A DNA stretch of 64,000 bases, taken from positions 1,376,501-1,440,500 of the forward strand of contig WAID01000005.1 of the NCBI GenBank assembly GCA_016584495.1, given 5' to 3'. Position numbers and translations under genes: made by a program. The notes beneath the pieces were generated by a model. That model saw only the letters and a list, made by a program, of their open reading frames with translations, was not told the origin of the DNA and searched no databases. This document shows, in pieces, positions 1-14,100 of this stretch. Numbering within the stretch: the first letter of the stretch is position 1; the number at the start of each line of letters is the position of its first letter. Origin of the DNA: Celoporthe dispersa. Taxonomy: Eukaryota; Ascomycota; Sordariomycetes; Diaporthales; Cryphonectriaceae.

Positions 1-540
1 TCTCAGCCTCACAGCGTACGGCGATAAATAAACTTTGAAGAGGATGACTCAGTCTCCTGACTCCAGATCTCGTTGAGGCAAGATCATAGTGATCTTTATG
101 AAATAGTTGTGTAATGAAAATGTTTTTTTCCCCTTCTTTTTAGGCGGGATTGACACCTTTCCTCCAGGTTCGACCAGTACTAGACGCTTTCATCGTGAGC
201 GGCTGCAGTAACTCCCTCTTTCGAGCACCATCTTGATATGCTAGACCGCCGAACACAAATCCTTACATGAGTCCCAAATTCTACGAATAGTTTTCATTGA
301 ATAATCATTCCAAGTGAAAATCATAAAACCACTTTCTTGTGTGTGTGTATGTTTTTTTGCTGTCTTTTTCTTATCAGAGCGCCCGAATCCCTCGCTCTGA
401 CTTGTCTCATGGCCTCTTGATCGATGGCAGCACAGCCCCGAAGGCAGCTTAGTGTCGACAGGGTGAACCATCATGTGCCACTTTGAGATTATTAGTAACA
501 ATTCTTCCCTGCTCGCGAAACATGATAACTTACGAGTGAT
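1..540. other. intergenic, no gene seen
   Basis: Only short open frames with no protein-like pattern. A (GT)n stretch lies near 340-352. It is downstream of the weak minus-strand candidate that ends at 541. Confidence 0.5.
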
Positions 541-1218
541 TAGATGTTAATCTCTCCCGGGAGCCCTAGGTCATATAGACCCGTCTCAACGTCTTCGAAC
601 AGCGCGCCGGCGCCGAGTAGGTCAGCGGCTCGGTCCTCTGGGCCGAGCGTCCACATCGGAACAGGTGAGATGCTCCTGACTGGCAGCGGCGGACCTTCGT
701 AATGGGCAGCCTGACAGCCGTCGGTGCTGCTCACGTCGGCTTGGCCATCTTGGAGGCTGGACGTGTGTAGCCCATGCTCGATGGTGTACGGGCCATACTC
801 GCTGTCAATGGGACATTAGTTTGAACCTTGATGACTGCGAGCTCGATAGTAAAAAAGATAAAGGGTGACGGTCTTGGGTCGAAGGGGCACGTAATGACTG
901 CGGCAGACAGGGAATATGACTAGATCCGAGAACTATTACGCACAAGCGCACGCTGTGAACAGGCTTTCTTGGATGGGAACAGGGCAGGATGTGCACGTCT
1001 CTTCCAGCATAGGCTTGGCATGTTGATCTGTGAAGAAGGAAGAAGAGAAAAAGACGAACGAATGATTCGGGACAAGAAGAACGAAATCCAGGTCAAACTT
1101 GTCATCTCTACCTGAGAGCTCAGGAGGAGGGCAGGCAAATGAGCATACAAAGCATAAGCTAAAGGAAGAGAAAGTTCTTGTACCTCGCAGTAGAGCCTTG
1201 GTGCGCTTGAGTAGACAT
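541..1218 (-). CDS. candidate multi-exon gene, unrecognised product
   Basis: On the minus strand a TATA-like box (about 1516-1523) is followed by a CT-rich leader and an ATG at 1218 opening MSTQAHQGSTA, with a possible donor at 1183. The last exon, about 541-755, reads as protein: it contains SEYGPYTIEHGLHTS and MWTLGPEDRAADLLGAGALF, is acidic, and ends LGLPGEINI. It follows an acceptor-like TTGACAG. The middle exons are uncertain: several CAG acceptors (about 992, 1038) are possible and I could not find one clean chain. I recognise no family. The case rests on the promoter layout and the protein-like final exon; it could also be a non-coding transcript or a relic. Confidence 0.3.
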
Positions 1219-4200
1219 GATTTCAACACCTAGTGTGGACAAGAGAGGCTGCGAGCGAATGCGTATGGATGACGGACAACTATAGCTTGAGGCGAGAAGG
1301 ACAACGGGATCAAGATGTCTCGAGAGGATGAGAACTGGGAGGCTGGGCTAGGTGGGGAGAATGATAGCGCGCGACTGGTGTTGGCGAAGGCCGAAAGGCC
1401 TTGAAGAGTGGGTATGAAGTATCAGAATGGTACTTTGGTGGGCGGTGAACAGAAAGATTGTGGGAGGAGAAAGGCTGCACGGTGGGAAGTAGAAGACTAT
1501 GATGGTCGGGCTGCTTGATTTATACATCTGTCTTCAGATAGAGAGAAAGACCTTCTGGGTTTCTGCTGAGGAACGCGCGGATCCAGCAACCACGTCCTTA
1601 TTTTCCACATGGGCTAGCGGGTACAATGGTACATATCTGCGATGACCGCTCATCCATCCCTCATCCTCTGCCGGCTGGGTACAAGGGTACTGTGGTGGTG
1701 TGCTGACCCTGGGAGGGCGGATGGCCACTGTTTGGCTGACAACGTCGAAGCTAAGATATGACATCGTCTTGGTTCGTATCAGTTTGTCACCACCACTAGA
1801 GCTTCGAGGGGTCGTGCCAGCCTCTTCAGTGAGCCAGAGTACCAATTTCAATTATTTTCTTTCTTTCTTTCTTTCTTTTTTTTTTTCTCTTCAAACGACT
1901 GTTCCAGGAATGCAATTAAACCTGTCTCTGGGATGATGGACTGACCGCTACTCTGCTTTGCGCCCTCAAACCCGAGCGTGAAGAGAAGCTGACTACAACA
2001 GACCAGGACGAGACCCCCTTGTCATCAGACGTGCATAAGAGGCGAACTCGATCTCAGGTGACATGTCATATTTCCAATTCGGACCTGGCGGGGGTATCAC
2101 TTAGTGCGGGGGGTGACCGTGTTTTTAGCCAGTTGTAGGCCGAATCCAGGGTGTTAAGGGGCATGTGGATGGACGGTTTGTGAAGTATCTCCTCGTCAGA
2201 TAGGTCTACGCTGTAAACAGGACCCCTGACTCGCACTATGTGCCGGGCGACGAGTGTGTCGAGGTACCTGCCACGTCACTGGCAAGAAAAATGCACTTTT
2301 CGTTGCTGTACCCCTCCTTCTCGCCCCTTGCTTCTCTGCCTCTCTCCGTGTGTGTGTCTCCTTCTCCTCCGCCCCTCTCTTGCTCTCAGACCGCCATCTG
2401 CACCATGCGAGGGGGTGGTTCCTGGGCACCTTTCTCGATCAGGCGAGCTCACGGGACTGCACGGGGCTACCTGTGGCGACTGATGTGTGTTCTCATAGAT
2501 GAAGATTTCCGCAATCGCGTTCACCGCCAAGCCTGCCCCGTCGCGTGTCGTACATATTGTTTCGTGCATGTTGGGGGAAGGGAGGGGGGCGCGGGCGCGC
2601 GGATCCATCTGGCCCCTCTCGCTCCGGGGCAGATCGAAAAAAAAATCATGGACTACTATGGTGACTGATGGAGTGGTGAGAATGGTAGACGACTATGAGC
2701 CAAGTGGACAGCATAGCCTCGTAGCTCCCTGGAATTGATCCGGGGTGTCATGGCAAAGTGGCGCCACAAGTGCATGCGTGCCTCGAAACCTCACGTTTCG
2801 TTCATGACGTGCCTGTCGCCGAACGCGCAACGAGAGGTCGAGGGGAGTTCATGGCGCTGAGGAGGTGTTGTTGCCGAAAACACAGAAGCGGAGCCGAGGT
2901 AGGTGTGTGTGTGTGTGTACCATTGTTGCCGATGCGCAGACAAGGGGCGGGTACATACTGTATGATCCCAGCTTGCTGGGCTTATTTAACACTGTGACCT
3001 GCTGCAAGCCTAGTGCCACTCACGTCCTAGCGCTATCAGGGGAGGGGACGAGCTGTCACCTCTCATTTCCGCTGGCGATGTGCGCAAGGAAGAAAAAAAA
3101 AGAGCGGCTGTCGGACTGAGGTCGAGCCTACTGGAGACTTTTTTCATACGCGGTTGCTGATGAAATCGGTCTGCTGGAGGACCCGAGGGGACAGGGCTAC
3201 CCCGTACCTTCGAGAGAGCACCCCATGACCCTGCTCATAGTGAATATAATACCATGTAGTATTACTGCTAGGCACGATGCTAGGTAAGCAAGTACCTTTT
3301 GACCATGTACGACAGGGTACCAAGTGATGAGCGCCCAAGGCAAGAGGCGGAAAGCCTTCCTGCAGACGCGGGCCCCGGAATGTGCTAGTGTGTGCTGTCA
3401 TAAATGATTCCGCGACATGTAATGTTGTATTGTGCGTGTATAGTGCCGTGGTAGGCTTTGGAGCCTGCCAGAACTAATGCAAAGCAACGCTACTCCTCCC
3501 CCTTCTTATGCGGCTAAGCCAATCCTGATGAAAACGAGCAAGGTAGGATGGATCTCGTCGCGATGAATACTCGGTCATACGGTGACTCAAGAAGAAAAGA
3601 AGGGGAAAGGAAAAGAAAGAAAAAAAAACAAATACGCATAGCACCAGCATCCAGCCGCCAATACTACGCCCTTTGACCGCCTGACTGAGGCCCTGCCTCG
3701 TTTCAGGTCTCGAGCAGTAAGCGAGCGGCTCCCGTAATTACATGGTGTCATCGCTCGTAGCTGCTCACATCTCTCGAGATCACTCTCCTCCACAAAGTTC
3801 GTGTTTCTAGTGACCGTTAAGTGCCAGTCCCGTCAGTTGCATATGACTTGCTGAATACTAAGACACAGTGCACACGGCTGCTAAGAATCGCACAGTTCTG
3901 CAGAACTCATGCCACCTGGGCAACATCCCTGCTGTATGACGAAATGTCCGCTGCAAGGCTCGCAGGACTTGAGAGTTATACCCTTACCGTATCAAACTCC
4001 TACTTAACAGCAGGGATGGTTGTTGACACAGAGAGGGACTCTCCAAGTGATTTGCAAAGTCTGCGCTGATGCTGATAGCTTATCGTGCCATCGTACAGGT
4101 TGATACAGTAGACAAGTTTCTTGCCGTCCTCCTCTGGTAAGAAGTACCGCAGCTACCTGGCTTATGCTCCGACAATGGAGCCGACAGTAGAGGTAAGGAC

Positions 4201-7200
4201 TAATACATGTAGACACATGAGAGCCTGCTTAAACATACTGTTGAAACTGTCCAGGCTCACTCTAATTGGGGCCTCAACAACATATTCGAAAGAGGTTCGA
4301 CAAAGAGCTGCCGACGCCAGTCGAGTTCGCAACCCGAATACGACGCCACAGCATGATGAACTGTTAGTATGGCTATTTCTATTTCGTAAACCCAGCCCTA
4401 CGACTCAGGTATGGACACTAGTTCCCCACGTTCAACTATGCTTACCACCGTGGTCTGGAGACAGGTTCACAGTGCATGTCAGATGTCGCAGGAGGGAACG
4501 CCTTCATCTCTCGTCTCATCGTGACCCATCACCTCCAGTCTCCAGCTATGTTGTCTGCTGCATGTGTACCCTCATCTACTCTCAGGCACACCTTTGTGCT
4601 TCTACTGTACACGTATCTGTGGTCTCCCAGCTGAAGGCTATGCAGCTCTCTTGCTGTCTCAGTTCCCCACTTTCGACCCCTTCCATTCTTGAGTCCCGCA
4701 CCTTTGCTGAAAACCACGAAATATCGCTTTCTGGGAAATCTCACTTTTTGCGAAAAATACATTCCACAGCCCAGTGTTTGCTGCCGGCTGCAGGCACCTC
4801 GCAGGATTTTCGTGACGTCCGCCGGACATGCATTACACAGAAAAGAAAAAAAAAAGACAAATATAAGAAGGGCGAAAAATCAAGAGGCTATCCGGCCAAG
4901 AGTGAGGCACCTCGGAGAGGCTCGTAGTGTGAGTACTGCACTGTGACTTGTCACGAGGCCTCCGGGCCCTATGATGCAGACATGCCGCCCGCTCATCGTT
5001 CAGCCTGGGTAGCCGGCCCGCGAGGCTTTCTTTGCAGCTCCACAAGGTCGACTGTATATCTTCTACAATATGTATTACGGCGCTTACGGCGGCTGTGGCT
5101 GGTCAGCCTTGGTGCAGTGAGGCAGCCTGGTGTGGGGGCGGGCCCCACGGCACAGGCTGCTACAATGCCTTGTGTCGGTGAGGACAAGGCCTGTCCACAC
5201 CTATGCGAGATATTCAGAAAGGGGTTAGCCGGGCCCAGAATTGCACAAGATAAGAAAAGGAAGGAGAGAAGAAAGAAGAGAAACAAAAAGGGGAAATCTT
5301 GTGCCTGACCGCGGAGAACGGGACACGACCCGGTTGGTCAATCTGTCGTGGGGTCCGTAACGACAAACCGCCCGCTGCCGCTTTTCTCAGAACAGCGGAC
5401 AAGCTTGGCAGGCAGGTTACAACGAGATCTTACGGTGTGTAGTATCAGAGAGCTCTGTTGGTGGCGGCGGTGGCGGCGGCGGCGGAACGGCTCGCACACT
5501 TCCCCGGGTGAGAAATGCAACTCATTATCCTCATATGACCTGGCGCGCATCGTGTGACGATCTGGGGAGTTGGTCTAGAGCATTCTCTCCTGTGGTCATG
5601 TGCAGGAATAGGCTACCCCTGGGGAGCTTCAACTGGGCCTGGGCTGTCCTATTTTGTGGCAATATTATTGAATTTGGTTCTCTATGCTATTAATGCCGCT
5701 ATATACATCTTTTGATATAGGTGGCAAGTGTGTACTTGATTTATGGTTCAAGCCTCGCCTTCTATTCTGTCAACATCTGCTACCACCACACCTGACTCAA
5801 GTCTGAACCCCTGTCCATAATGCTTCTTCAATGCAAATATGTTGGAGAATTGTTGAAAATAAAATTGTGAGTTAAAAGTGTGTACGCATGATCTATCATC
5901 TAGACTATACTCGAGGTCAATAGGGCCTGGTTTTACGTCAGTGCCAATACCTGGCCCCTTGAAGGCACAGCCTCGTCGACCAATCCTGAAGGTTTCAATC
6001 TTCAATACTGCTGGGAAATGATTCATGGTCTTTTGGTAATAATTTATATACATGCTGCATCTACAGAAGTAGGTAAGTACCCAGGTAGATGTGGCGATGC
6101 TCCAGCCTGTGAAAGTGCGTTGAGCCTTACACACCCTTGCCCTGCCAGGGCTGACGTTTGTCCAGCTAACACTGCATGCCGTAAAGCGCCAGCAATTGCT
6201 CCTCTGCATTTAGATTTGCAAGCATGAGCGCGGTCCGAGGGCATAAACCACTTGTAAATCTACTATGTAGACGGGGAAGGCCCACGCCCACCCCTGTGAA
6301 GGTCTCAAGACTTAACGACTAGACTTCGCCCAGAATTCGCCCTGTCCCTCTGTCCACGGCCCATGACGAAATAGTGCTTATATACACCTGCTCTCAAGCT
6401 CTATACTGGGACGAATGCGCCTCGGACGTACCATAGCTGCAGCGCCAAACTCTTGAGATGTGCGTTGTCGATCCCTGAGAGTCAACGGAGGAGGGCCGCG
6501 GATGAATACCCGGTCTCTGAGCTGATTGATGGTCCTGACTGACGCGCGTCGGCGAGGGCTTGGCTACCTACATGCGCGCTGCCGTCGCGCCGCCGCGGGA
6601 GTTACATGTCATTTCAAGGGAGGGCAAAAAAATTAAAAATTAAATGAGGTGCTCTCCGACAATACAACAGCGGTCAGAGAGTCTAGCGTGTTTTGCTTCA
6701 TCGGCTGGGAAGGGCGAAGGGGGAGGGGAAGGGAGTAAGCCGTGTGTGGTTGCCGCGCCGGCGCCGCCGACGACCTGCATGAAGTTGGGGATGCTAAGAT
6801 ACTGTACACACCATTAAAAAAAAAAATTTCTATTTTCTACAACCAAGCTGACAACTGAATGCTCAAACAACCCTTGTCGGCTACGTTTGGCTTGCCAAGA
6901 CGTGGCCACAATGTAACCTGCAGCTCGAATGGCCCTGGTCAAGTCAGTAGGCAACGGAATGATCAAAATTTGAAGCACAATCAAAGAACCACCCGGTTGG
7001 GGATCATCCTCAGCTCTTACAGCGGCCAATGGCTATGCAGTACTGAGTGGGCACGGGAGCAAAGATTCTAGTACGAACCGCACCATGAAGGTGGAGCTCA
7101 TCGTCGCTCGTTCTTAACCCATGGCAACGGGGTCGACCTTTGTTGGAGCCGACAGAACAACAATACGAACAGCAGAAGCATCTCTGGTCGAAAGTAATTA

Positions 7201-8755
7201 GATAATTTCGGTTAGCATACATAGCAGGGAGGGCAGAGGAAAAACTCTGAAGGGAAGGGGGTCTGGGCTGTAGTAGATGCAGAGTTCCAAGACACCTTAA
7301 CGAGATCGATAAGCGAGCGGCGTAGCGAAGAGATCTCAGCTTAATCCTGCGGACGAAAAAATCAAGCTTATGGATAGATTAAAGTCCAACCCCTCAGCAT
7401 CTGACCATCTTATCGTCTTGTAGAATTTTTCTTTTTTTTTTAAAAAAAAAAAGAAGAAAAAAACTTCCCTTGCTTCTTTCGTCTGTGACTCCACACCTCC
7501 CTTACTCGAGGCTGTACATTCACGATTTGTCGTCTCCAACCTGGATTGGGCCAGACAGCGGTGAAGAAAAGCATGATACCACACAACCTTTACAGTTAGG
7601 CTGATAGGCGATCGCTTGCGGCTAGGCACTAAGTGCCACGCTAGACTGCGCATCATCTCTACATCATATCTCGGCACATTCGGGCGGTCCGCTCGGAGGT
7701 CTGCTCGGTGTTCTCACGACCAATCATCTCCGTGCGACCCAGGCTGACGCTGGAGAGCCTCGTCGCCAGAAGAGGATTTTGTTTCATCTGTGCCGAGGTT
7801 CCTCCCACAGACTTTAGGCTGTATTATCATTGCTCTCGTCCTCGGGAAGAAAATATTCTTTCTCGAAAATGATACAACTGCCACGACGTCAGTGACATGT
7901 ATCCAGGAAATGCCGATGGGTCTGCTTCCTTAGAGTGGCTGGAAGATCGGCGTCAGCCACAAACGAACCTCAGCAACAACGGGTCCTGGCGCAGCCATGT
8001 TCGTCGGCAGACCCTTGTGATGTAGCACTCAGAACACGTCTCGCAGCATGTTGGCAGGGGAAACCGCTCGATTGTGTAATACTGCGGTTGATGATCCTTG
8101 ACGTGGATATGGCTAATTCAAAAGGTTGCATACGGCAGACAGAGGCCCCAGGTATTGGATCGCGCGAGCCTTGGTCTTCTGTACCCGTCACAGGGAGTGC
8201 AGCATACAGATGCAGCGAGGGCTGTCTCGTTACATCGTCGTTGCACCTTTGTCAGATCGGTAGATTCCGAGGCGGTGGGGTTCCTATGGAGCCGAAACTA
8301 GACGATGACAACCAAAACCAAACAGGCATCTTTCATCAAGAGGAAGTACATAGTAGATTCAGCAGGACTCAAGCAGCGTTGAGCATGACTCGAGTCCGCT
8401 GCCGGTGTCTGAGCTCGGTGGGTCGCTGGTAAGGGCCTCGGGCCCTGGGAGGCAGTGCTGCAGGACGACTACGGTAAGTCCACTAATACGTCATAAATTC
8501 ATAGGCAAAGCCCAATATCATCACATGGAAGGACCCTCCCCCCCTCCAAGAAAAAAAAGGGGCAGGACATTGTGGCCTGAATGGAATTAAATTTTGTGGA
8601 AAAGATTCCGCATCAGGTCGACGGGAAGACAAATTTTCTAATTGATATCTTCTCCTCTGCCCAGCAGGGATATACCTTCTTGTAGCAGCACGCGGCCCGC
8701 GCCGTGAGCTTAGACCACACGCCGGGATAGCCATGATAGACTAGTGTCTCTTCTA
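1219..8755. other. gene-poor stretch, no supported gene
   Basis: Many short overlapping frames, none with recognisable motifs or a believable exon chain. The longest, a 268-residue plus frame at 4121-4927, has no family signature and looks like chance. Simple repeats include a TTTC/T tract (about 1853-1890), (GT)n at 2903-2919 and a T-run followed by an A-run near 7431-7452 that could fold. No tRNA or rRNA was seen. Confidence 0.5.
1853..1890. repeat. (TTTC)n/poly-T tract
   Basis: Tandem TTTC units run into an uninterrupted T tract. It lies upstream of the CT-rich leader of the 541-1218 candidate. Confidence 0.8.
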
Positions 8756-9056
8756 TCAGGTAGCAGTGTTAGCTGCAGGGTTTACACTGATCAAGAGGGA
8801 AAACAGAAGCAGGCAAGGGATCAGTGAACTCACAGTTCTTGCGTGCCTTGTACTCAGGGCTTGACTCAAACTGAGCGCCGATGCCCCGGAGTGCATCTCC
8901 GTGCCATCCCCGAACAGATGCTTTGCCGGACTTGGTCAAGGCTGAATCCGGTCGCCGCGATCCTTGGCCACCCCGGTGGCTTGATCCCCGAATATCATAG
9001 ACTTGAGTGTTGCCAGCATTCGACTCGCTGGGTCGGAGCAGTGTTAGTTGGGACAT
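8756..9056 (-). CDS. small hypothetical protein, two exons
   Basis: Exon 1 is 8834-9056 (ATG in the context CAATACAATG) and exon 2 is 8756-8772, separated by a 61-nt intron with donor GTGAGT and acceptor CTGCAG. Joined, they give 240 nt and a 79-residue protein. It is basic and hydrophilic with Gly/Ser/Arg-rich stretches such as RGSSHRGGQGSRR and RGWHGDALRGIGAQFESS, and has no membrane segment or signal peptide. I do not recognise the family. The near-perfect intron and the intact joined frame support a real gene, but there is no homology argument. Without splicing the frame runs on to a stop at about 8769. Confidence 0.4.
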
Positions 9057-10917
9057 TGTATTGTCGATGGTGAGAGGCCAAGGTTGGAGCCGACACCCGC
9101 GGCCGGGTGCTTGCCAACAAAGCACAGCAAGAGACTGTAGAAAATATACACAGCCGTCTTAAGGGGGGCTTGGGAAAGACGGAATCAAGAAGAAAACGCG
9201 ATATATAACAGCCCATGATCAGAAGCAACAATTGTAAGCCACAAGGTAAAAGCAAAATAAAGAAAGCTCAGATAGAGGGCACAACCCCAATACGAGGCAG
9301 GTCCGAAATAATACATATATATTGATCGCATCGAATAAATCTCGTACCTGGGGGCAGACCCTTGAATAGCTTGATCAGACATCCTTCGATGGGATGATAT
9401 GTCTTAAAAGGAAGGGAGTATAAAGTATAAGGACAATGGGGTCGAAGAAGGAGTGGCTGGCCGCTTGACGATGCGGATGTAATTATATAAAAGACAATTG
9501 AAAAGGAGGGGTGTCGAAGCCTCAGGGACTTCTCGAGATGAGAGGGAGCAAAAGAGGAGCGATACTTCCGGAAGGTTTCAGAGGAGGTGGGATGCCTTGG
9601 CGTGCGCACGCTCTTGAGACTATCCGGAACTCCAGATGAGAGATGGGCTGTTCTTATAGGCGTCGACGCGACCCATGTTGAGTTGATCGTCACCGACAAG
9701 ACTGATATATTATTCTCTCAAGCCTTCAAAAAATTTTCACTGACCGCCCTTCGACATGCAGCTCAGGGGAGATAGGCAACAGCACTTTGGAGAATTCTAC
9801 GGAGGCACTTGTCGGCTGCAGCTGGAGGTGTCGCATGGGTTTAGCTGATGCAAGCTGTTACCAGCTAGGCGGAGATAAAATTCGAAACAATGAGGCTGAT
9901 CCGTGGATGACAGCATGCAGAGGCGCAGCCGTGAAGACGGAGAAAGACCAAGAGATGTGCACCGCGATCAGCGCGACTGCGTGTCGAAACCAGGCTTTGC
10001 CGGCCACGTGGTGCGCGTTGATCTTTAATATTGTTGTGCCTGACATATGCGCTGGGCAGTAATATTACATGAACTTATGGTGTGGTGTTGAGGATCGCTC
10101 TTCCCGGATCTTTCCATTGGAATGCTGTGTTACATTACCTTATACGGCATGGTACCTGACGGAATCCTTACAATAGTTAGAGAAGAAACTTACCAGTTAC
10201 TTACTCAGATGCGATCTCGGTCCACACCGGTCTCAATCGAGGCCTTGCATCGCGTCACACGGCAAGCGGCAGTACGACATACCCGTCATCTACGGTGGCG
10301 CAGGGAGTGATTTCGATATGGGTCCGTATTCTGGAGCCTTCTCCATCTTTGAACGACTTATCAGCTAAATGCACATCACCATGCAGGGAAACATGCGAGG
10401 GCCAGGGTGAAGAAGAACCAGAGTTCGATCTTCGTTTGGGGGTACCGGACAGGCCCCAGGGTGGGTCGGTGTTGGGCAGAAATCGTAGTCACGAGGACCC
10501 GGGTTTATTCGAATCGCGAAGCTGCAAAACAAATCGCCTGCAGGGCCCCGCCGTTCGGCCTGTCACAAGGGGCGTGGTCGGTATTGCGAGTACGATTCCT
10601 TGTGAGTGGTCTACTTGGCATAGCCATGCGTGGGGCTCTAGCTTCATGAAGGGAGCTGAGGATACAAATGGCCCGGGCGCCAGGAACGGGACGCCTTGAA
10701 CGCGACTGGGAATTGATTTTTTTTTTTTTGTTTCTTTTCTAGGTTACCGCGATGCCCATAACAGCGGTATCTCCGTGTAGCGCGTAAGATTTTTGGCAAG
10801 ACCAGGGAGACAGGGTCACATCCAGTTCTACATTAGATCAACAATTGAAAATCCCTAGTCTGACCGCTATCTTGTGAGTCAATAATTTTTTTTTTCTCCT
10901 GTCTTTTTCCCCTTGGA
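9057..10917. other. intergenic, no supported gene
   Basis: The part next to 9056 is probably leader and promoter of the small minus-strand gene: it is CT-rich on the minus strand, with CCTATAAGA-like sequence near 9655. Plus frames at 9787-10062 and 10295-10699 show no recognisable protein pattern. Confidence 0.45.
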
Positions 10918-11256
10918 ATGAATGATTCGCGGAAACTAAGTCGAGCGACACGGCTAACGGCCTTGTGCGTTTTGCAGGCGGTGGATGCAAATCATGAAAC
11001 GCAGGTCGCTCCTGCTGGCCAGGGCTTCTTGAGGCTACCTGCACCCAAAATTGGGTCTCATGACGACCGGTCCGTCGGTAACGCCGTCGGCGACTGCATA
11101 AAGGATGTTACCAACGGCGTGGGGCAACACTACCGGGGATTTCTTCAAAACTTCGAGAAGGGTGATACGTTGCTCTTCACATCTTCATGCCAGGTTCTCA
11201 CAAAGGTGGCCGATGACGAATCTGACCCCGCCTCGATCAAATTACGTACTACGTAG
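10918..11256 (+). CDS. candidate small protein or relic, 112 aa
   Basis: This open frame begins at an ATG just after a T/C-rich stretch. Its centre (DRSVGNAVGDCIKDVTNGVG) resembles the short Gly/Val/Asp repeats of small fungal hydrophilic proteins, and the end (ADDESDPASIKLRTT) also looks protein-like. No domain is recognised. Possible alternative acceptors at TTTTGCAG (about 10978) and ATGCCAG (about 11193) mean the true exon limits may differ. It could be a decayed fragment. Confidence 0.3.
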   Translation: MNDSRKLSRATRLTALCVLQAVDANHETQVAPAGQGFLRLPAPKIGSHDDRSVGNAVGDCIKDVTNGVGQHYRGFLQNFEKGDTLLFTSSCQVLTKVADDESDPASIKLRTT

Positions 11257-14100
11257 ACAAAATTCGCATACCCCAGATTTCCATATCTCTGGTTGATGAT
11301 GGAAGTCTCCAGAATTTTATCTCGTCTCCCCCACAGAGCGGGTAGGTATCCATGCTTGGAGCCTGACAGCCCGGTCTTGTATTATTGTTAATGAACTGGT
11401 TCCATCAAACCACAGCCTTCCGGGCTCTGGAAGTACTCTAGAGGAACCAGCAGACATCTCCTAGAGAATATATGCCGAAGACAGGCTGTGGGTTGCACTT
11501 TCTGGCAGGGCTCTATGCTCAAGGGTCCTGCCGTGATCCGGCGCGCAGCCTGGTTTGGGAGCTGAGGCACAATGGATTTCTCAACTCGGCATAGCATGTA
11601 TCCTTTGGAAGGGCAGCGATATGGAAAAGTAACAAAATAAGCAGCTTTTGCCGAGGGTAAATTTCTTGTCGGTGTTCACTTGGCTGCTTGGGACGAGATT
11701 GGGCTGTCGCGACGCCGACGGACTGTTTGTCCCCCACACACCCCCCCCCCCTTCTTGGAAGACCAGGTATGCAGTGGCGAGATCCATGTGGCTGTGAGGC
11801 CCCCATATTGCAGCCATCAGATGACAGAATTCCGCCAGAAGCGATCAGAGAGAATGCCAGCACATAGGGCCAGGGACGTTGAAAGAATTTTACACCACAG
11901 CCAGGAGGAAAACCCTGCTCCGGGAGGGGGGAGGGTAAGCTCTAGAAAAACCTCGCTCCTGGTTTGTTACGATGGCGTGGGGTTACTGGTCTTACTCTGC
12001 TGAGCGGTGCCAGGCCCCACGCCTCAGCACGCTAGACAGGTGCTTGTTTTTCTCCTGGCACCCACTGTGTTTTCACATGTTCGTCCAAACATGCCCCACC
12101 GAGCCTTGGCTTCACCCTCTGAAGCACGCATGGAACAGTACTTCTCCGGTTCGGAATCCTTGCCTCCAACTAACCACAGGATGTACTCGGCTCATCAGAT
12201 CACATAAGGCTGCCATATGTATGCTCTGGGCCATTGGGCACAAGGACGGAAAACGTTTGGAGATACTTAAGAGTGTTGATCTGTACTGTAGCAGGATGTT
12301 GCGTGCGAGTCTCCTGGGAGCAATAACAGTCGATCCGCAAATGACTCGTCACGCGTCTAGCTAGCGACGACGTCTTGTAGCGCGCAATTCTGTTCCTCGT
12401 CATATTACTTGTGTCTGCCATGACCATTGAAATAGCCGGGGAGACATACTCCGACCATGCGCCCGATAAGTAATACATATGAGCTTCATGTCCGCGTCCA
12501 CATTCAAACGTCACTCAACCTACGTTTTCCTGCCCTCTTGACCCCCGCCGAGCACATGTTGTAGAGAAGAGGCTAACCATGCGGTAAGACCAGGACTGAG
12601 TGGAAGGCAACGGCGCCCAGCCACGTTCTGACCATGTATATTGGGCCACTAGATGTCAGCATTACTGAACTTTATTTCATACTGATCACTGGAAGCTAGA
12701 AAACCAGAATTACTCCCAGGGCTGGATCTCCAGGCCTTTTTGCGCGACGCTGGGGATTCTGGCCGCTATAGCAATGGAACTGGGGGGGGGACGGGCCCGT
12801 GACGTGAGTCTTTCCATGAACGACGATTACGGTCCAGCAACGCAACTCTGCGGCCACATAATCCGTAGGGGACCCAAGGAAGCCCGACACAGCCAGGTCG
12901 GGCGGAATTATGTTCGGAACGTACCGGCGAATGAAGTCCTCCTCGCTGATTCTACTGTACCGTCCGTACCTTTCCCGTGGCTAACATTGAGGTACAGTAG
13001 GGCTGGCGTGCCAAGCCTTGCGGTACTGTACCTGCTGAACCCTTGATCCCTGCTGCGCACGAAAGTCCTGCATCCCTGCGGCGCAACACCACTTGCCCAA
13101 CGCTACTGCCCGTTGAGGATGAAGTCCTGAACCTCACTCATCTCGCTCTCCCAATGGTATCCCTCGTCTGCCCAACTTCCCCATCCGGAGCCCTTTGCCC
13201 CCTCTGGGAGTCTCCTCCAGCGAGGGCAGGCATGCAATTGGTAAGGTTTATATCACACTAGTGGCCAATGGCTTCTCAGATCTCTGGTCTCGTGTCTCGG
13301 CGCGGATCCCTCGACTGCTGGACTCATATCACCGGTCTTGACTGTAGCGCCACGTCTTTCAGGCCTGGGTAGATAGATGGCCTCTCAGGCGGCTACCCGT
13401 GTCCTCGAATCTGGTTCCTGGTCGGTGAGACGGCGCTTGGAGACTGTCAGGTGCCACCACGGGTAGTCTAGTCCTGCACGCTCATGCCGTCAACATTTGC
13501 CCTGAAGAGTAACGAAACGACCTAGAAAGAGAAGAGGGGGAGGGGTTTGGATGACCATGACCTCGAGTATCAGGGTCGCACGAGGCTCCAGGCGGCAGAG
13601 CAAAAAAGAGGAGACTAGAGGTGCATGTATGGACCTATAGGAACAAGAGAAAACTTACTTACACCGCGCTATGCCCTTCTGAACGGGATGGAACATCACC
13701 AGACAACAGAATTCGTGCTGTTGTACACGATGAACGGCGGCTTCCATAGACGCTCAATGTCCTCAGTGCATCCTCCAAGTGTCTCGTGGCAGCGGCGGTG
13801 TCAGCACCATCTACAGAGTTTGGTCCTCTCGGCGGGCTGTCGGTAGATCACTCTCTGTGGTGCTGCAACTCTCGCATAAACTCTCTTCGTAGGAAATTTC
13901 CGAGCTGCATATGACTGTCTCGGCAGATACATGATGTGCCACGTGGCTTTTAAACGCGTGCTAAGCCCCATGATCACTTACTCAAGGAAGAAGCTTGTGA
14001 GACCATAGTTCTTATTCCAGTTCATGATGATTGCACGGTGACTGGGGCTGATACTCGATGTTGAAGTCGCTCAAGACGAGTAGCCTTACCTTTCATTTGA
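11257..14100. other. gene-poor stretch, no supported gene
   Basis: Short frames on both strands without family signatures or convincing introns. It contains a C-run at 11741-11751 and a G-run at 12782-12790. Nothing else was recognised. Confidence 0.5.

Noticed and set aside
4121..4927. 268-residue plus-strand open frame
   Set aside because: No motif, mixed basic and Cys-rich composition, no leader or introns; probably chance in GC-balanced sequence.
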